Shown here: positions 1 through 9,875 of the stretch, piece after piece
Layout: each line of letters starts with the position of its first letter
Numbering within the stretch: position 1 is the first letter of the stretch
DNA from: Aminiphilus circumscriptus DSM 16581
GTDB taxonomy: Bacteria > Synergistota > Synergistia > Synergistales > Aminiphilaceae
Length of the DNA stretch: 64,000 nt
Reading direction: 5' to 3'
Assembly (NCBI RefSeq): GCF_000526375.1
Contig: NZ_JAFY01000001.1
Location: 62,001-126,000 of the forward strand
Translations under genes and position numbers: made by a program
The notes under the pieces: generated by a model
What the model was told of the DNA's origin: nothing
Seen by the model: the letters and a program-made list of their open reading frames with translations, nothing else
Databases searched by the model: none

Positions 1-759
1 CGAGTGGGCGTTGGTGGCGCTCCACATGAGTTCCGCCCGGGCGGCGTAGTCGTCGGGCTTCGCCAGCGCCCGGGGGAGGTTGGCGAGGATGGTCTTCATG
101 GTGCCCTCGCAGAGCCGGTCCGTGAGTTCCACGTCGCGGTCGTTGGTGAAGTAGCGCTCCAGCACGTGGGCCAGCATGTCCATGGCGCCGTAGCGCGTCT
201 GGTCCGCGGGGAGGGAGAAGGTGAGTTCCGGGTTGAGCAGGGCGAAGCGGGGGCGGAGGATCGTGCCCTTGCAGCTCCGCTTGTACCACCCCTTCTCGTT
301 GGTCACCACCGAGGTGGGGCTCGTCTCGCTTCCCGCGGCGGGAATGGTGAGCACCACTCCCACGGGCAGGGCCCTTTCGGGAACGGCCGTCTCGTCGTAG
401 AAGTTCCACACGGGGCCGTCGTAGGGGACGCCGAGGGCGATGCCCTTCGCGGAGTCGATGACGCTGCCGCCCCCCACGGCGAGGATCAGGTCCACACCCT
501 CCCGGCGGCAGAGGGCGATGCCCTCCTCCACCAGGGAGAGCCGGGGATTGGGCTGCACTCCTCCGAGTTCGACCGCCGCGAGCCCCGCCTCTTCGAGCGA
601 GCCCCGGATGCGGTCCAGAAGGCCGCTTCGTTTGACGCTGCCGCCGCCGTAGTGGAGCAGCACTTTTTTCGCGAGGTGCGCCGCCTCGGCTCCGGCGGCG
701 AGTTCCGCGCCGCGGCCGAAGACGATTTTCGTGGGATTTTCGTAGGTGAAGTCTCTCAT
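1..759 (-). CDS. Iron-containing alcohol dehydrogenase, YqhD/BDH-like (3' part beyond window)
   Basis: This is the N-terminal 253 residues of a group III Fe-dependent alcohol dehydrogenase, a cytosolic NAD(P)H-linked aldehyde/alcohol oxidoreductase. It starts MRDFTYENPTKIVFGRGAE, typical of YqhD/butanol dehydrogenases. It carries the nucleotide-binding loop GGGSVIDSAKGIA and the metal-ligand stretch MDMLAHVLERYF, whose Asp and His are the expected first two ligands. The frame runs out of the window at WSATNAHS, so roughly the last 130 residues and the remaining His ligands are not visible. The ATG at 757-759 follows a GGAGA-type ribosome site. The substrate cannot be read from sequence; butanal or short aldehydes are usual for the family. 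Confidence 0.93.
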   Translation of the reverse strand, partial: MRDFTYENPTKIVFGRGAELAAGAEAAHLAKKVLLHYGGGSVKRSGLLDRIRGSLEEAGLAAVELGGVQPNPRLSLVEEGIALCRREGVDLILAVGGGSVIDSAKGIALGVPYDGPVWNFYDETAVPERALPVGVVLTIPAAGSETSPTSVVTNEKGWYKRSCKGTILRPRFALLNPELTFSLPADQTRYGAMDMLAHVLERYFTNDRDVELTDRLCEGTMKTILANLPRALAKPDDYAARAELMWSATNAHS

Positions 760-1011
760 GGTGTCTCCTCTCCCAGCATAGAGTCGTTGTGCTTCCTCCG
801 GTATGACGTGGTCCCGGAAAGAACGTGTTCTAACGTGCTCTCAAGAGGTGCGCCTCTTCGCAGGCAACACACACTCTTTCGGATCGTCGCCGGTCCGTGT
901 ACGGTGCATCATGGGCAAAAGATTTCCCCGAAGGGGCGGCCTTGCATTTGCATGCACAGGCATTTCCGACGACGGCGGAATATCGTCGGAGCGGGCACGT
1001 CCCTCCGTCTC

Positions 1012-3315
1012 TTACGGCTTTGGCGCGGAGACGACCTTGAAGGGCTTTCCCGGCGCGGCCCAGACGGCCAGATAGGCGCCGCCCTCGGGGAGGGCGAGTT
1101 CCGCCGCGCCCCATCCCTCGCCGACGCAGACGAAGTGCGCGTCCCAGAGAACCCACCGCAGGTCCGCCTCGGGGGAGCCTTCAATGGCCACCGTGCCGCT
1201 CTCGGGGGGAAGGAAGAGCCACCGGATGTCGTCGCCGCCGCCCAAAAAGAGCATCTCCCCCTGTGCGGGGGCCTTGGACACGGAGTCGAGAGGGCGGAAC
1301 GTGTACCCCTGGAAGCGGAGCCACTCTTTGTCGCCCTTGGGAAGAATCTCCAGGTCGCTCAGGTCACGTCCCAAAGCGGTGGGAAGAAGCAAGTCCATGA
1401 GGGCGTGGGTGTCGTCGCCCCGGGCGGCGTTCACGTGCTGGAATCCGCCGCCGGTCACGTCGCTCTGCACGAAGAGATGCCCGTCGAGCCCCTCCACGGC
1501 GTGGAGGCGGAGCCGCGGGTCCGGTCCCGACGGCCACAGCAGGGATGCCGCCGGTTCGTCCGCGGCGAGCCAGGCCGTGTCCAGGCGTGCCTTCCAGGCC
1601 GGGGAGAGGGGCGCTCCGGGGACGAGGCGCTGCATGATGGGCATGGCGTCTGTGTAATGTCCGTGGCCGAAGGGCATCTCCGCCGCGATGTAGTCCCTGC
1701 CGTCGCCCCGGACGAAGAAATATTCGGGATAGCGGGCGCCCTTGTTTCCGGAGTAGCGTCCGTTCTCCCGGTAGTGCAGTCCCTCCGCAGCGGATTCCCA
1801 GGCATCGCCGCTGCGGACGCGCAGGTCCAGTCCGCCCTTTGCGTCGGCCTGAAGGAAGTAGAGTTTCTCGTGGTTGGCGAAGAAGCCCGAGTATCTCTCG
1901 ATGTCCTCCGGGGCGGGCGTCGCCTCGGGGAGCAGATCCGGCGAGAGCGGGGCCGGAAGGGCTGCGAGGGTTCCCCGGTCCACCAGCGCCGCAAGAAGGG
2001 CCAGCTCCGCCAGGGCGGCGAGGTTCACGCCGGCGCTGTTGGCGCTGAGCACCGCCACGCCGAGATTCGCCTCGGGGAGCACGATCAGTTGGGAGAAATA
2101 GTAGGCGGTGCCGCCGTTCTTCGCAAGGGCGGCATGTCCCAGGACACCCAGTCCGGGCTGCGCCACCGAATCCCATCCCAGACCATAGCGGACGACCTTG
2201 GTGTCCACGAGGCGGAAGCTCCCCTCGGTACGGTCTTTCGCCGTGGCCGCGACGGATTCCTCGGAGAGGATGCGCACGTCTCCCCAGGCGCCGCCGCCGG
2301 CGATCATGGCGAGGAAGTTCGCCAGGTCCCCCGCGGTGGAGCGGATGCCGCCGCTCGCGCAGGGATTGGTGTATTCCAGGGGAAGAAGGTCTCCGTCGTC
2401 GGGATATCCCTTGGCATAGCTTCCCTCGGGAAGCGGCTCCAGGGGAAAGCTGCTGTGCGTCATGCCCAGGGGAGCAAAGACCTCCCGGGCCACGTACTCC
2501 GGATAGGGAACGCCCGTCACGGCCCGAAGGACATGCTCGAAGAGGGTGAAACCGTCGTTGCAGTACACGTGCATGTACCCCGGGGCGTGCTTGAGGCGGC
2601 TCTGTTCCAGCGAGGCCCGCACGTCCGCCGGATAGGAGGGGCGGGGGCGGGAGGTGAAGCCGCCCCGGTAGGTGGAGCCGGGGAAGCCCGAGGAATGGTC
2701 CAGGAGCATGCCCACCGTGAGATCCTTGGCCTCGGGGGAGCGCATGGCGAAGTCCGGCAGGTAGTCCGTCACGGGACGGTCGAGGTCGAGTTTGCCCTCC
2801 TCCACGAGCTTCATCGCGGCGGCGGCGGCGAAGACCTTGCTCTCCGAGCCGATGCCGAAGATGGTATCCGGCGCGGCGGGCCGCCCTGTTTCGCGGTCGG
2901 CGATGCCGAAGGCGAGTTCCCAGGCGGTTTTGCCGTCCGCCATGAGCGCCACGGTGAGGGACATGCGGGGATGCTCGGCGAGCGCCTCTCGGGCGAAGCG
3001 CGTCACCTCCGCCTTGGAGAAGGCGTAGGGCTCCGCCGGAGCGGTTTCCTGCGAGAGGGCGTCCTCGGCTGCCTGGGGCGCGGGGATGGCGGCGGGTTCT
3101 TCCGGTGCGGGTGGTGTCTCGGGTGCCCGCAGCACCACGGAGAGGACCGCCCAGAAGAGGAGCATCACCACCGGAAAGAGCATCACTGGGTGTCCCGTCC
3201 GCGCCCGCGCCGGAGCCTGGGGCGGTGCCGCCTTCTTCGGAGGGGTGTTCTTGCCGTTTCCGCCCCCGCCGTTCTTGTTGCCGCCGGTGCTGTTTTTGCG
3301 CTGTTTCGTGTCCAT
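1012..3315 (-). CDS. Membrane-anchored serine hydrolase, class C beta-lactamase/PBP-like family
   Basis: A 767-residue protein of the beta-lactamase-related serine hydrolase family (DD-peptidase, esterase or peptidase activities). Residues 1-43 are a Gly/Asn/Lys/Pro-rich cytoplasmic segment, about 45-62 one transmembrane helix, and 63-95 a Pro/Ala-rich linker, so the enzyme should face outward. The catalytic domain has S157-E-S-K160 (SxxK), Y251-C-N253 (YxN) and a KNG triad in the place of KTG/HxG. About 300 further residues follow the core and probably form an accessory beta domain. It is longer than typical family members (about 400 residues). It stands alone in its own transcription unit. 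A role in peptidoglycan or peptide metabolism is likely, but the substrate is unknown. Confidence 0.9.
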   Translation of the reverse strand: MDTKQRKNSTGGNKNGGGGNGKNTPPKKAAPPQAPARARTGHPVMLFPVVMLLFWAVLSVVLRAPETPPAPEEPAAIPAPQAAEDALSQETAPAEPYAFSKAEVTRFAREALAEHPRMSLTVALMADGKTAWELAFGIADRETGRPAAPDTIFGIGSESKVFAAAAAMKLVEEGKLDLDRPVTDYLPDFAMRSPEAKDLTVGMLLDHSSGFPGSTYRGGFTSRPRPSYPADVRASLEQSRLKHAPGYMHVYCNDGFTLFEHVLRAVTGVPYPEYVAREVFAPLGMTHSSFPLEPLPEGSYAKGYPDDGDLLPLEYTNPCASGGIRSTAGDLANFLAMIAGGGAWGDVRILSEESVAATAKDRTEGSFRLVDTKVVRYGLGWDSVAQPGLGVLGHAALAKNGGTAYYFSQLIVLPEANLGVAVLSANSAGVNLAALAELALLAALVDRGTLAALPAPLSPDLLPEATPAPEDIERYSGFFANHEKLYFLQADAKGGLDLRVRSGDAWESAAEGLHYRENGRYSGNKGARYPEYFFVRGDGRDYIAAEMPFGHGHYTDAMPIMQRLVPGAPLSPAWKARLDTAWLAADEPAASLLWPSGPDPRLRLHAVEGLDGHLFVQSDVTGGGFQHVNAARGDDTHALMDLLLPTALGRDLSDLEILPKGDKEWLRFQGYTFRPLDSVSKAPAQGEMLFLGGGDDIRWLFLPPESGTVAIEGSPEADLRWVLWDAHFVCVGEGWGAAELALPEGGAYLAVWAAPGKPFKVVSAPKP

Positions 3316-4034
3316 GGCGAAACCTCCCTCGCAATGCGCCGGACGCGCCCTTCCGGGCGGTCGCTGCCGGAAACCGTTCTCCCGAGCTGCCTGTGTTTTT
3401 CCTGTAAACCGAGCCGAAAGAGTGCGGGGTGAAAACGAAAAAATCCCTGGGCGGATTTCGTGATGTTCCAGGGGGTTTTTCCGGAGATCGCCGCGCTGTG
3501 CCGGGACACTTCACCCGAAGCCTAGCACTGCGCCGAAAACACGTCAACGAAGCAAGCCGCCTCATGGAACCGGACAGTGTGTTCCCCCCGGAGCGGAACG
3601 CGAAAAATGTTCCCTATGACGAACAGGGGCGACGTCTTCATGCAGACGAAGAAAGCGGAGAGTTGTCCGCTTCCGGATCGACCGGTTCCTTGCCCGGGTG
3701 TCGTTTCTTCCGAGGAGAGTGATGTGCGCGCCCGGGCGCGAAGAACGCCCCCTGCGCGAGGATGGCGTGCGGGACCTGGGGCCGGAGCCGCGACCGGAAA
3801 CCGGAAGAGGATATGTCCGACTCCGGGAGGTCGGGGGCAGAGCGCGGCGTCGGGTCGGTCCTGAGAAAGCGGGTCAAATGCCGGGAAGCACCGAGGACGT
3901 GATGCGGTGTCCGGCTCGGGTCCGGAGGCGTAGCCGGCGGCGGAGAAAGCACTCCGAGATATTGAAGACACTGTGAGAGTTCGGAGGAGAGGAAGTAACT
4001 CTCATTGTGTATTCACATTTTTGTTGCAAAAGAA

Positions 4035-4043
4035 TGCTATGCT
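4035..4043 (+). promoter_or_regulatory. Candidate extended -10 promoter for the chemoreceptor gene
   Basis: TGC-TATGCT is an extended -10 match. No good -35 is seen at 17 bp (TTCACA lies at 20 bp). It would give a leader of about 465 nt that contains the purine repeats. Confidence 0.3.
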
Positions 4044-4099
4044 GACCACGGATGAAAAAGAGAGCGAGATGTTCTGTTTCCGCAGGCATTGCAGGGAAT

Positions 4100-4290
4100 G
4101 AAGAGCAGCAAGGCCGCAAGACAGACAAGGTAAAAGGCAAGGCAACAAGGTCGTAAGCAGGCAAGCAGACAGCAACAAAGCCGCAAGCAGGTAAGGTAAA
4201 AAGGCAAGGCAGGCAGGAAGGAAGGAAGGAAAGGAAGGAAGGAAGGAAGGAAGGAAAGAAAGGAAAGAAAGGAAAGAAAGGAAGAGTCTT
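4100..4290 (+). repeat. Purine-rich simple repeats (GGAA / GGAAAGAAA)
   Basis: Degenerate GGCAAGG-type units run into GGAAGGAAGG and GGAAAGAAA tandem units. They lie in the presumed leader of the chemoreceptor gene. The opposite strand would be a pyrimidine tract. Confidence 0.8.
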
Positions 4291-4513
4291 CTCCCGGCGG
4301 CCCTTTCGAAGGGGTCCTGGCCTGACGGAGGCGACGCACGCACGAAAGAGCGGGGGAGACGGAGGCGGGAAGAGCCGGAGGAGCAGGCGGCGCAAGCGGA
4401 CCTGTGCGAATCTGGGAAGGCGGGCAAAGGCGGACGAGGGTGGGGCAAGGTGGGCGCAGGAACGCCCGCGGCAGGGCGCGAAGCGCCGGAGACGAAAGAG
4501 TGGAGGACGCACC

Positions 4514-6706
4514 ATGTGGAAAGGGTTGCGGATTCGGACGAAGATACTGGTCGGAGTGTTGCCTCTCGTGGTGGCGGTGTTCGCCGCCATGATCGGCTAT
4601 GTGGCCGTGGAGGCGCGGAAACTCGCGGTTCGGGACGCCCTGGACCGGGCGGAGCAGACCGCGCTGGTCTACGCGGGGCGTTTCGGCGACACGCTGAACG
4701 ATGCCATGGGATCCGCCCGCTCCCTCGCGGCGACGCTGGCGGGCATGCGCACGGCGGGCTCTCCCTCCCGCGAGGTGGCTCTTTCGGTCATGAAGAGCCT
4801 CGCCGAGGCCACTCCGTCCTATCTGGGCGTGTGGACCGTCTGGGAGCCCGACGCCTTCGACGGAAAGGACCGGGAGTTCTCCGGCGCGCCGGGGCACGAC
4901 GCGTCGGGGCGCCTTGTCGCCTACTGGAACCGCGCTTCGGGGAGCCTCCTTCTCGAACCCTGCGTGGACTACGACAATCCCGAGGCCTGGGACTACTATA
5001 GGCGCTCCCTGGACACGGGGAAAGAGGTGATCATGGAGCCCTTTGTCTACGCGGTGGGGGGAAAAAACGTGCTTCTCGTGAGCCTCTGCGTTCCCATCGT
5101 CGTGGACGGAAAAGCCCTGGGCGTCGCGGGGGTGGATATCGCCACCGACACCATCCAGGAGATGGTGAAGAAAACCCGCATCTTCGGCAGCGGTACCCTG
5201 ACGGTCATCGCCGGAGACGGCACGCTCGCGGGGCATCCGAAGGACGAACTGGTCGGAAAGAAGATCACCGATCCGAAGATTGCCGCGCCCAACGCGGCGA
5301 CGACGCTGGCGCGCATCGCCCGGGGAGAGACGTTCACCCTGCGGGAATATTCCGCGGCGTTCGGGAGCGATGTCTTCAAGGTGCACGTTCCCCTCTCGGT
5401 GGGACGCACGGAAACGCCCTGGAGCGTGGTCGTGCTGGCGCCGGAGGCGGCGATCTTCGCGGGGGTGGACCACCTTGGGCGCGTCACCGCCGCAGGAGCC
5501 GTCCTGGGAATCGTGCTGCTCTGCGCGGTGATGTTCTTCCTCGCGGGAAGCATCGCCCGTCCTTTGAGCACCCTCACCGGGCGGATGCGCACCTTTGCCT
5601 CGGGGGATCTGACGGTGCGTTTTTCCGAGGGGAATGCCCAGGGCGGGGCGGACGAAGTGGCCCTCATGGCCCGTTCCCTGGACGAGATGGCGTCCTCGCT
5701 CGGCGCCGCCCTGGAGGACGTGCGCTCCGCCGCGGAGGATGCGGCGGGCTCCGCCGAATCTCTCGCGGCCCTGTCGGAGGAAGCCGTGGCCTCCATGGAG
5801 GAAGTGAAGAGTTCCATCGATGCCGTGGCGGATCTTTCCGGGCGAAACGCCGAAGCGCTGGCCTCGACCAACGCGGGAGTGGAGGAGATCTCCTCCGGTG
5901 CGGCGAGCGCGGCGAACGCCGCGTCGGAAGGCGCCGAGGCGGCCTCGGGAACCGCCGCGGGAAGCGAGCGGGCCGTCGCCCGGGTGGAGGGCGTCATCGA
6001 AAAAGTTCAGGCCATGGGCGAAAAGGCCGAGGAATCCTTCAAAAGCATGGATCGCGTGGCCACGTCGGTGAGTTCCATCACGCGGTTTGTCACTACCATC
6101 AAACAGATCGCGGACCAGACGAACCTGCTTGCCCTGAACGCCGCCATCGAGGCGGCCCGGGCGGGCGAGGCGGGGCGGGGATTTGCGGTGGTGGCGGAGG
6201 AAGTGCGAAAACTGGCGGAGGAATCCAATGGAGCGGCCAAGCAGGTGGAGAGCCTCATCAGCTCGCTCCAGGCGGACACGAAGCGCTCCCTGGATGTCAC
6301 CGCCGAGGCGGGAGGCATCATGAAGGAGACCGTGGCCGCGGCCGCGGAGGCGGAGAAAGAGCTGAAGCAGGCTCTCGCCGAGATCGCCCGGGTGGACGAC
6401 GTCATGCAGAACATCGCCGCGGCGGCGCAGGAGCAGGCCGCGGCGAGCGCCGAAATGGCGGAGGGCATCGACCGGGCCGCCAAGGGAACCGGAGAGATGG
6501 CCAAGAACCTGGAGTCCATCAAGGACGCGGCGGACGAGACGTCCAAGGCGGCGGAGAGTGTCGCCCGGGAGGCGTCGAGTGTCTCCGAGGGGACGGAACT
6601 CATTCGGAATCGGCTTGCCGTATTCCGCACGGGCGGGATCTCTTCCTCTTCCGCTTCCGTTCCCGCAACGTCCGGATCTCTTCGCGCGCTGCCGAAGGCG
6701 ACGTAG
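4514..6706 (+). CDS. Methyl-accepting chemotaxis protein with dCache sensor
   Basis: A 730-residue transmembrane chemoreceptor. Transmembrane helix 1 is at about residues 10-30. A dCache-type periplasmic sensor follows to about 320 and contains the signature [13 protein letters not shown] near residue 110. Transmembrane helix 2 is at about 322-347, then a HAMP segment and a long coiled-coil cytoplasmic domain. The conserved signalling hairpin ([20 protein letters not shown]) is at about 530-570 and should contact CheA/CheW. Ala/Glu-rich helices on both sides hold likely methylation sites. The ATG at 4514 follows a GAGGAC-type site. No che genes lie nearby. It is a distant paralogue of the receptor at 37230-39392, with which it shares the sensor signature. 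Confidence 0.96.
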   Translation: MWKGLRIRTKILVGVLPLVVAVFAAMIGYVAVEARKLAVRDALDRAEQTALVYAGRFGDTLNDAMGSARSLAATLAGMRTAGSPSREVALSVMKSLAEATPSYLGVWTVWEPDAFDGKDREFSGAPGHDASGRLVAYWNRASGSLLLEPCVDYDNPEAWDYYRRSLDTGKEVIMEPFVYAVGGKNVLLVSLCVPIVVDGKALGVAGVDIATDTIQEMVKKTRIFGSGTLTVIAGDGTLAGHPKDELVGKKITDPKIAAPNAATTLARIARGETFTLREYSAAFGSDVFKVHVPLSVGRTETPWSVVVLAPEAAIFAGVDHLGRVTAAGAVLGIVLLCAVMFFLAGSIARPLSTLTGRMRTFASGDLTVRFSEGNAQGGADEVALMARSLDEMASSLGAALEDVRSAAEDAAGSAESLAALSEEAVASMEEVKSSIDAVADLSGRNAEALASTNAGVEEISSGAASAANAASEGAEAASGTAAGSERAVARVEGVIEKVQAMGEKAEESFKSMDRVATSVSSITRFVTTIKQIADQTNLLALNAAIEAARAGEAGRGFAVVAEEVRKLAEESNGAAKQVESLISSLQADTKRSLDVTAEAGGIMKETVAAAAEAEKELKQALAEIARVDDVMQNIAAAAQEQAAASAEMAEGIDRAAKGTGEMAKNLESIKDAADETSKAAESVAREASSVSEGTELIRNRLAVFRTGGISSSSASVPATSGSLRALPKAT

Positions 6707-6828
6707 CGGGCGCTCGAGAGGCACAGTGCGCCCCGGACGGGTGCCCGAGGGCGGCAGGCAGTGACTTCCGCGACATAGAGGACGCGCCCGAAAGACACGG
6801 TGCGCCCCGGAGATGGCGCACTCCGGCG

Positions 6829-6880
6829 GAGGTCTATCGGGAGCTGGCTCTATCTCCGTTGCGTTTGGCGTGACAATCCA
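6829..6880 (+). repeat. 52-bp repeat, copy 1
   Basis: GAGGTCTATCGGGAGCTGG followed by a CCGTTGCGTTT-type stretch also occurs at 10229-10280. Copy 1 abuts a family-1 element; copy 2 lies just upstream of the 10318 gene. Confidence 0.7.
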
Positions 6881-6882
6881 AG

Positions 6883-6983
6883 GGAATCTCTGAATAAGGC
6901 TGCGACAGCCCCGCAGGGCGCCTCGCAGAGCCTGATGCGACCCGAGTCAAGGGAAAGCGAAAGGTCTTTATTCAGGACTTCCC
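6883..6983 (+). repeat. Family-1 dispersed element (copy 1)
   Basis: About 100 bp. It begins GGAATCTCTGAATAAGG and ends CTTTATTCAGGACTTCC, imperfect inverted ends. The core reads GCCTGATGCGACCCGAGTCA. No coding capacity. Confidence 0.9.
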
Positions 6984-7499
6984 AAGAAGTGATGACCCAA
7001 GAAGCGACAACGGGGAGGCGCACGCCTCCCCGTTCGCACCTCTCGGCAGCACGGGTGTTGCCGCCACTCCGGTGTTTGTCTCCGAAGGCGCACCGGTGTT
7101 TTCGGTCGCCTCCGCATTGGTCCGTGCGTTTTTCCCCGCCTGCGGTACAATACGAAAAAGCTCTTTCCGCCGGAGAAAATCCGCACGGAATGTGGCACTG
7201 TCGGAAGGCCCTGGCGGTTTTGAGAAAATGTGGCGCACTGCGGCATGTGTCTACAAAACGAATGCCCCATGGCTGTCGTGACGTTTGCAACGACACATTT
7301 GGCGACCACCATTGACGGTTGCGCCGTTGGCGATCATGCCATGAACGGCCATGCCTGAAGGCCGCGCCATCGACCGGCCGTTATCCCGCCAGGGCGGTCA
7401 GCTCTCCGCCCTGAAGAGCTGAAGGCCGCGTCATGGCGTCATGGATCGACCGCACCGTTATCACATCGTATCGTATCGGCGAAAGAAGGGGAGAACTGC

Positions 7500-8258
7500 G
7501 TGGAACTCGAACTGACGCACGTGGCGGGACTTCTGGCCCTCGGGGTGGTGGCGGGATTTTTGAACACTGTCGGAGGCGGGGGATCGCTTCTGACGCTGCC
7601 GCTGTTGACCTTTATGGGAATGGATCTCGCCGTGGCGAACGCCACGAACCGGATCGGCATCTTTCTTCAGTGCGCCGCGAGCACCTGGACCTTCCGCAGT
7701 CAGGGCGTGCTCTCCCTGCGCAACGTTCTCCCCTTGGGCATTGCCGCTTCCGCGGGCTCCGCCTTGGGGGCGTTTCTGGCCATTCAGATTGACAAGCGGG
7801 CGCTGAACCTCGCCATCGGCGTGCTCATCTCCGTCATGGCGGTGCTCCTGGTGGCGAAGCCCCGCATGTGGGAGGAGCGGAAGGTCGTCACCTGGCCGAA
7901 GTGGGCGGTGTGGGCGCTCTTCGCCGCCATCGGCGTCTACGGCGGATTCATCCAGGCCGGAGTCGGGTTCTTCCTCTCCTGGGGGCTCGCGGGGGTCGCG
8001 GGGTACGACCTGGTGTCGGGAAACGGGGCGAAGAGCTTCATCGTCTTCCTCTATACCGCGGTGAGCCTGGTGCTCTTCTTCGCCGGAGGGCTGGTGAACG
8101 TTCCCGTGGGGCTCATTCTCTCCGTGGGCGGCATGGCCGGGGCCGTGCTGGGCGCCCGCTTCGCCGTGGCGAAGGGCAACACCTGGATCCGGTGGATCCT
8201 GGCGGGGATCATTTGCGTCACCGCCCTCAAGATGGTCCTGGACGCCCTTCTGCACTAG
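7500..8258 (+). CDS. TSUP (TauE/SafE) family membrane transporter
   Basis: A 252-residue polytopic inner-membrane protein of the TSUP family, which exports or imports small sulfur- or carbon-containing anions such as sulfite, sulfoacetate or taurine. It has the usual two-half architecture. The Gly-rich first half reads FLNTVGGGGSLLTLPLL and the second half has GVYGGFIQAGVGFF, the family's repeated GGF/GAGGG-like loops, with about eight hydrophobic helices. The GTG start at 7500 follows GAAGGGGAG. It converges on the TAXI binding protein gene with 17 bp between stops. Its last 55 codons are duplicated as a fragment at 9876-10041. The substrate is unknown. Confidence 0.92.
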   Translation: MELELTHVAGLLALGVVAGFLNTVGGGGSLLTLPLLTFMGMDLAVANATNRIGIFLQCAASTWTFRSQGVLSLRNVLPLGIAASAGSALGAFLAIQIDKRALNLAIGVLISVMAVLLVAKPRMWEERKVVTWPKWAVWALFAAIGVYGGFIQAGVGFFLSWGLAGVAGYDLVSGNGAKSFIVFLYTAVSLVLFFAGGLVNVPVGLILSVGGMAGAVLGARFAVAKGNTWIRWILAGIICVTALKMVLDALLH

Positions 8259-8275
8259 GCCGCGGGGAAGTGGCC

Positions 8276-9304
8276 TCAGGGCAGCAGCTCCGGGGGGATG
8301 TGCACGCCCTTTTCGGTGAAGAAGCGCACTGCTCCGGGGTGAAGCGGCGCCCCGTAAAGCCCCGCCAGAGGGTTGTCGTAGTCCACCTTGGTGAAGGCCG
8401 CGTGCTCCTTCGCCATTGCTTCTTTTCGGGCGTAGATGACCGTGAGCATGTCGTACACCACGTTCTCGGGAAGGCTTTCGTCCGCTAGAAGCGCGGACCT
8501 GACGCCCGCCACGCCGAGGGGCTCTGTCTGCCCGGGGTAGGTTCCTTCGGGAATGACCACCCGGGTGTAGAAGGGAGCCTCGGCGGCGAGTTTTGCCATG
8601 TCGTCTTCGGAAAATTCGAGAAGGGTCACCGCCGCCGGGGTCTCCAGAAGCTCCGCCACGGCTTTCGTGGGAATGCCCGCCTCGGCGTTGAAGGCGTCGA
8701 TCCGACCTTCCCGGAGCGCCTGCGCTCCCTCGTCGTAGCCGAGCCGGACGGGAACGATGTCGCTCCAGGAAAGCCCCGCGAGCGTCCGGAGGAGCACGCC
8801 GTTGGAGAACTCCGTTCCCGAGCCGGGCGGGCCGACGGCGATCCTCTTTCCCCTCAGGTCGCTCCAGGTCTTGATTTTCGCGCCGGCGCGGCAGACGAAC
8901 TGCGTCACGTCGGGCCACAGCCCCAGAACGTAGCGGAGGTTCGGAATCCGGTTCCCCTGGTAGTGCAGCGTTCCCGTGGCGGCGAACCCGGTGAGATTGG
9001 CCATGGCGATGGCCATCGCCGCGTCGCCTTTCTTCAGCAGCTCCAGGTTTTCCGCGGTGCCCCCGGAGAGCCGGGCGGACCAGCGGAAGCCCCCCTTGCC
9101 CAGGGCGGCGTTGAAGTGCGTGGCGAGGATCTCTCCCACGGGAAAATACGTTCCTCCCCTGCTGCCCGTGGCGATGGTCAGATGCCGTTCCGCCGCTCCG
9201 AAGGGCGAGACCGCCGGAAGCGCCGTGGTCACGATGATCGCCGCGGACACCGCCGCCAGAATTCCCAGGATCGTCAGGCCCGAACGAAGTCTTCCTCTGT
9301 TCAT
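8276..9304 (-). CDS. TAXI-family TRAP transporter solute-binding protein
   Basis: A 342-residue periplasmic binding protein of the TAXI class, which delivers dicarboxylates or amino acids such as glutamate to TRAP membrane subunits. A signal peptide/anchor (about 8-32, LTILGILAAVSAAIIVTTAL) is followed by LTIATGSRGGTYFPVG, the hallmark TAXI N-terminal motif. GKRIAVGPPGSGTEF marks the second half of lobe one. The ATG at 9302-9304 was preferred over one 18 codons upstream because it follows GGGAGG and directly precedes the signal peptide. No DctQM-type membrane gene is next to it; the only transporter neighbour is the convergent TSUP gene, so it either serves a distant TRAP permease or is an orphan. 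Confidence 0.92.
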   Translation of the reverse strand: MNRGRLRSGLTILGILAAVSAAIIVTTALPAVSPFGAAERHLTIATGSRGGTYFPVGEILATHFNAALGKGGFRWSARLSGGTAENLELLKKGDAAMAIAMANLTGFAATGTLHYQGNRIPNLRYVLGLWPDVTQFVCRAGAKIKTWSDLRGKRIAVGPPGSGTEFSNGVLLRTLAGLSWSDIVPVRLGYDEGAQALREGRIDAFNAEAGIPTKAVAELLETPAAVTLLEFSEDDMAKLAAEAPFYTRVVIPEGTYPGQTEPLGVAGVRSALLADESLPENVVYDMLTVIYARKEAMAKEHAAFTKVDYDNPLAGLYGAPLHPGAVRFFTEKGVHIPPELLP

Positions 9305-9579
9305 TCCCTCGTCTTGCCTCCCGTTGGTTTCGGAACGATCTTTCCTGCCGCAGGGCAACCCGTTTCCGCGGCCCCGGAGAGGTGGCCGCCGCCCCTGGTG
9401 CGCCTTCCACTGTGTTTTTTAAGGATAAGGGGCGTCCCGTTTGCGCGCAAGTGAGACTTTTGTCCCGTCTTTTCTTCATGCGTCGTCGTGCGGCAGAGGG
9501 CGGCGTTCCGCCGTGTGCGACACCCGTGCGGAGCGGGGCGGGCGCGGAGGCTGCGGAGGGGGATGTCTGTGCGGATTCT

Positions 9580-9607
9580 TTGGAAAAGCGCGCTGCTCTG
9601 CTATACT
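9580..9607 (+). promoter_or_regulatory. Strong sigma-70-like promoter in cassette copy 1
   Basis: TTGGAA, 16 bp, TATACT, with TGC directly before the -10 (extended -10). The nearest intact downstream gene is at 10318. Confidence 0.55.
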
Positions 9608-9663
9608 GATAGGAAATGGAGGAGAGCATCGCTTCGGCGCACTTGCGTAGCGCCTTTGATTCT

Positions 9664-9762
9664 GGGAAGCTCTGAACAAGACCGTTCGCTTTCCCTTGAC
9701 TCGGGTCGCATCAGGCTCTGCGAGGCACTTTCGGGGCTGACGCAGCCTTATGCAGAGGTTCC
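9664..9762 (-). repeat. Family-1 dispersed element (copy 2)
   Basis: Reverse orientation. Ends are GGGAAGCTCTGAACAAG and TTATGCAGAGGTTCC. It lies inside duplicated cassette copy 1. Confidence 0.88.
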
Positions 9763-9875
9763 TCTGATTTCGACTCTGATGCTGATTCCGGCTCCGATCC
9801 TGGCTTCAATCCTGATGCTGCCGCCGGTTCCGACTCCGACTCTGAATCCGACTTGATTCCAGCTCCGGCTCCGCC

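Larger units (their letters stand above)
3316..4513. other. Long intergenic region with purine-rich repeats
   Basis: About 1.2 kb between divergently transcribed genes with no convincing gene on either strand. A small dyad (AAGCGGA/TCCGCTT) lies near 3653-3673. From about 4100 the plus strand becomes strongly purine-biased, first with degenerate GGCAAGGCAACAAGG/GCAAGCAGG units, then GGAA and GGAAAGAAA microsatellite runs (about 4215-4290). Confidence 0.6.
6707..7499. other. Intergenic region with repeats
   Basis: No gene seen in about 790 bp. It holds a 52-bp repeat shared with 10229-10280, one family-1 element, and internal short repeats of CTGAAGGCCGCG at about 7355-7440 just before the next gene. 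Confidence 0.6.
9551..9862 (+). repeat. Duplicated ~310-bp cassette, copy 1
   Basis: Closely matches 12363-12672. It contains a strong promoter, then a family-1 element in reverse orientation, then a degenerate GATTCCGGCTCC/CTGATGCTG stretch. Copy 1 leads into the truncated TSUP fragment. Confidence 0.88.

Noticed and set aside
829-838. GAACGTGTTC as a LexA-type operator upstream of the alcohol dehydrogenase
   Set aside because: Spacing between the GAAC and GTTC arms is two bases, not the four of the Gram-positive-type SOS box, and no damage gene is nearby.
4-3432. Very long open frames on the plus strand opposite the serine hydrolase and alcohol dehydrogenase
   Set aside because: Arg/Gly/His-rich translation with no domain. 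It spans two real genes on the other strand and is explained by GC-rich codon use.
4037-6724. Long minus-strand open frame opposite the first chemoreceptor
   Set aside because: Low-complexity Arg/Gly/His sequence antiparallel to a clear MCP; no ribosome site or homology.
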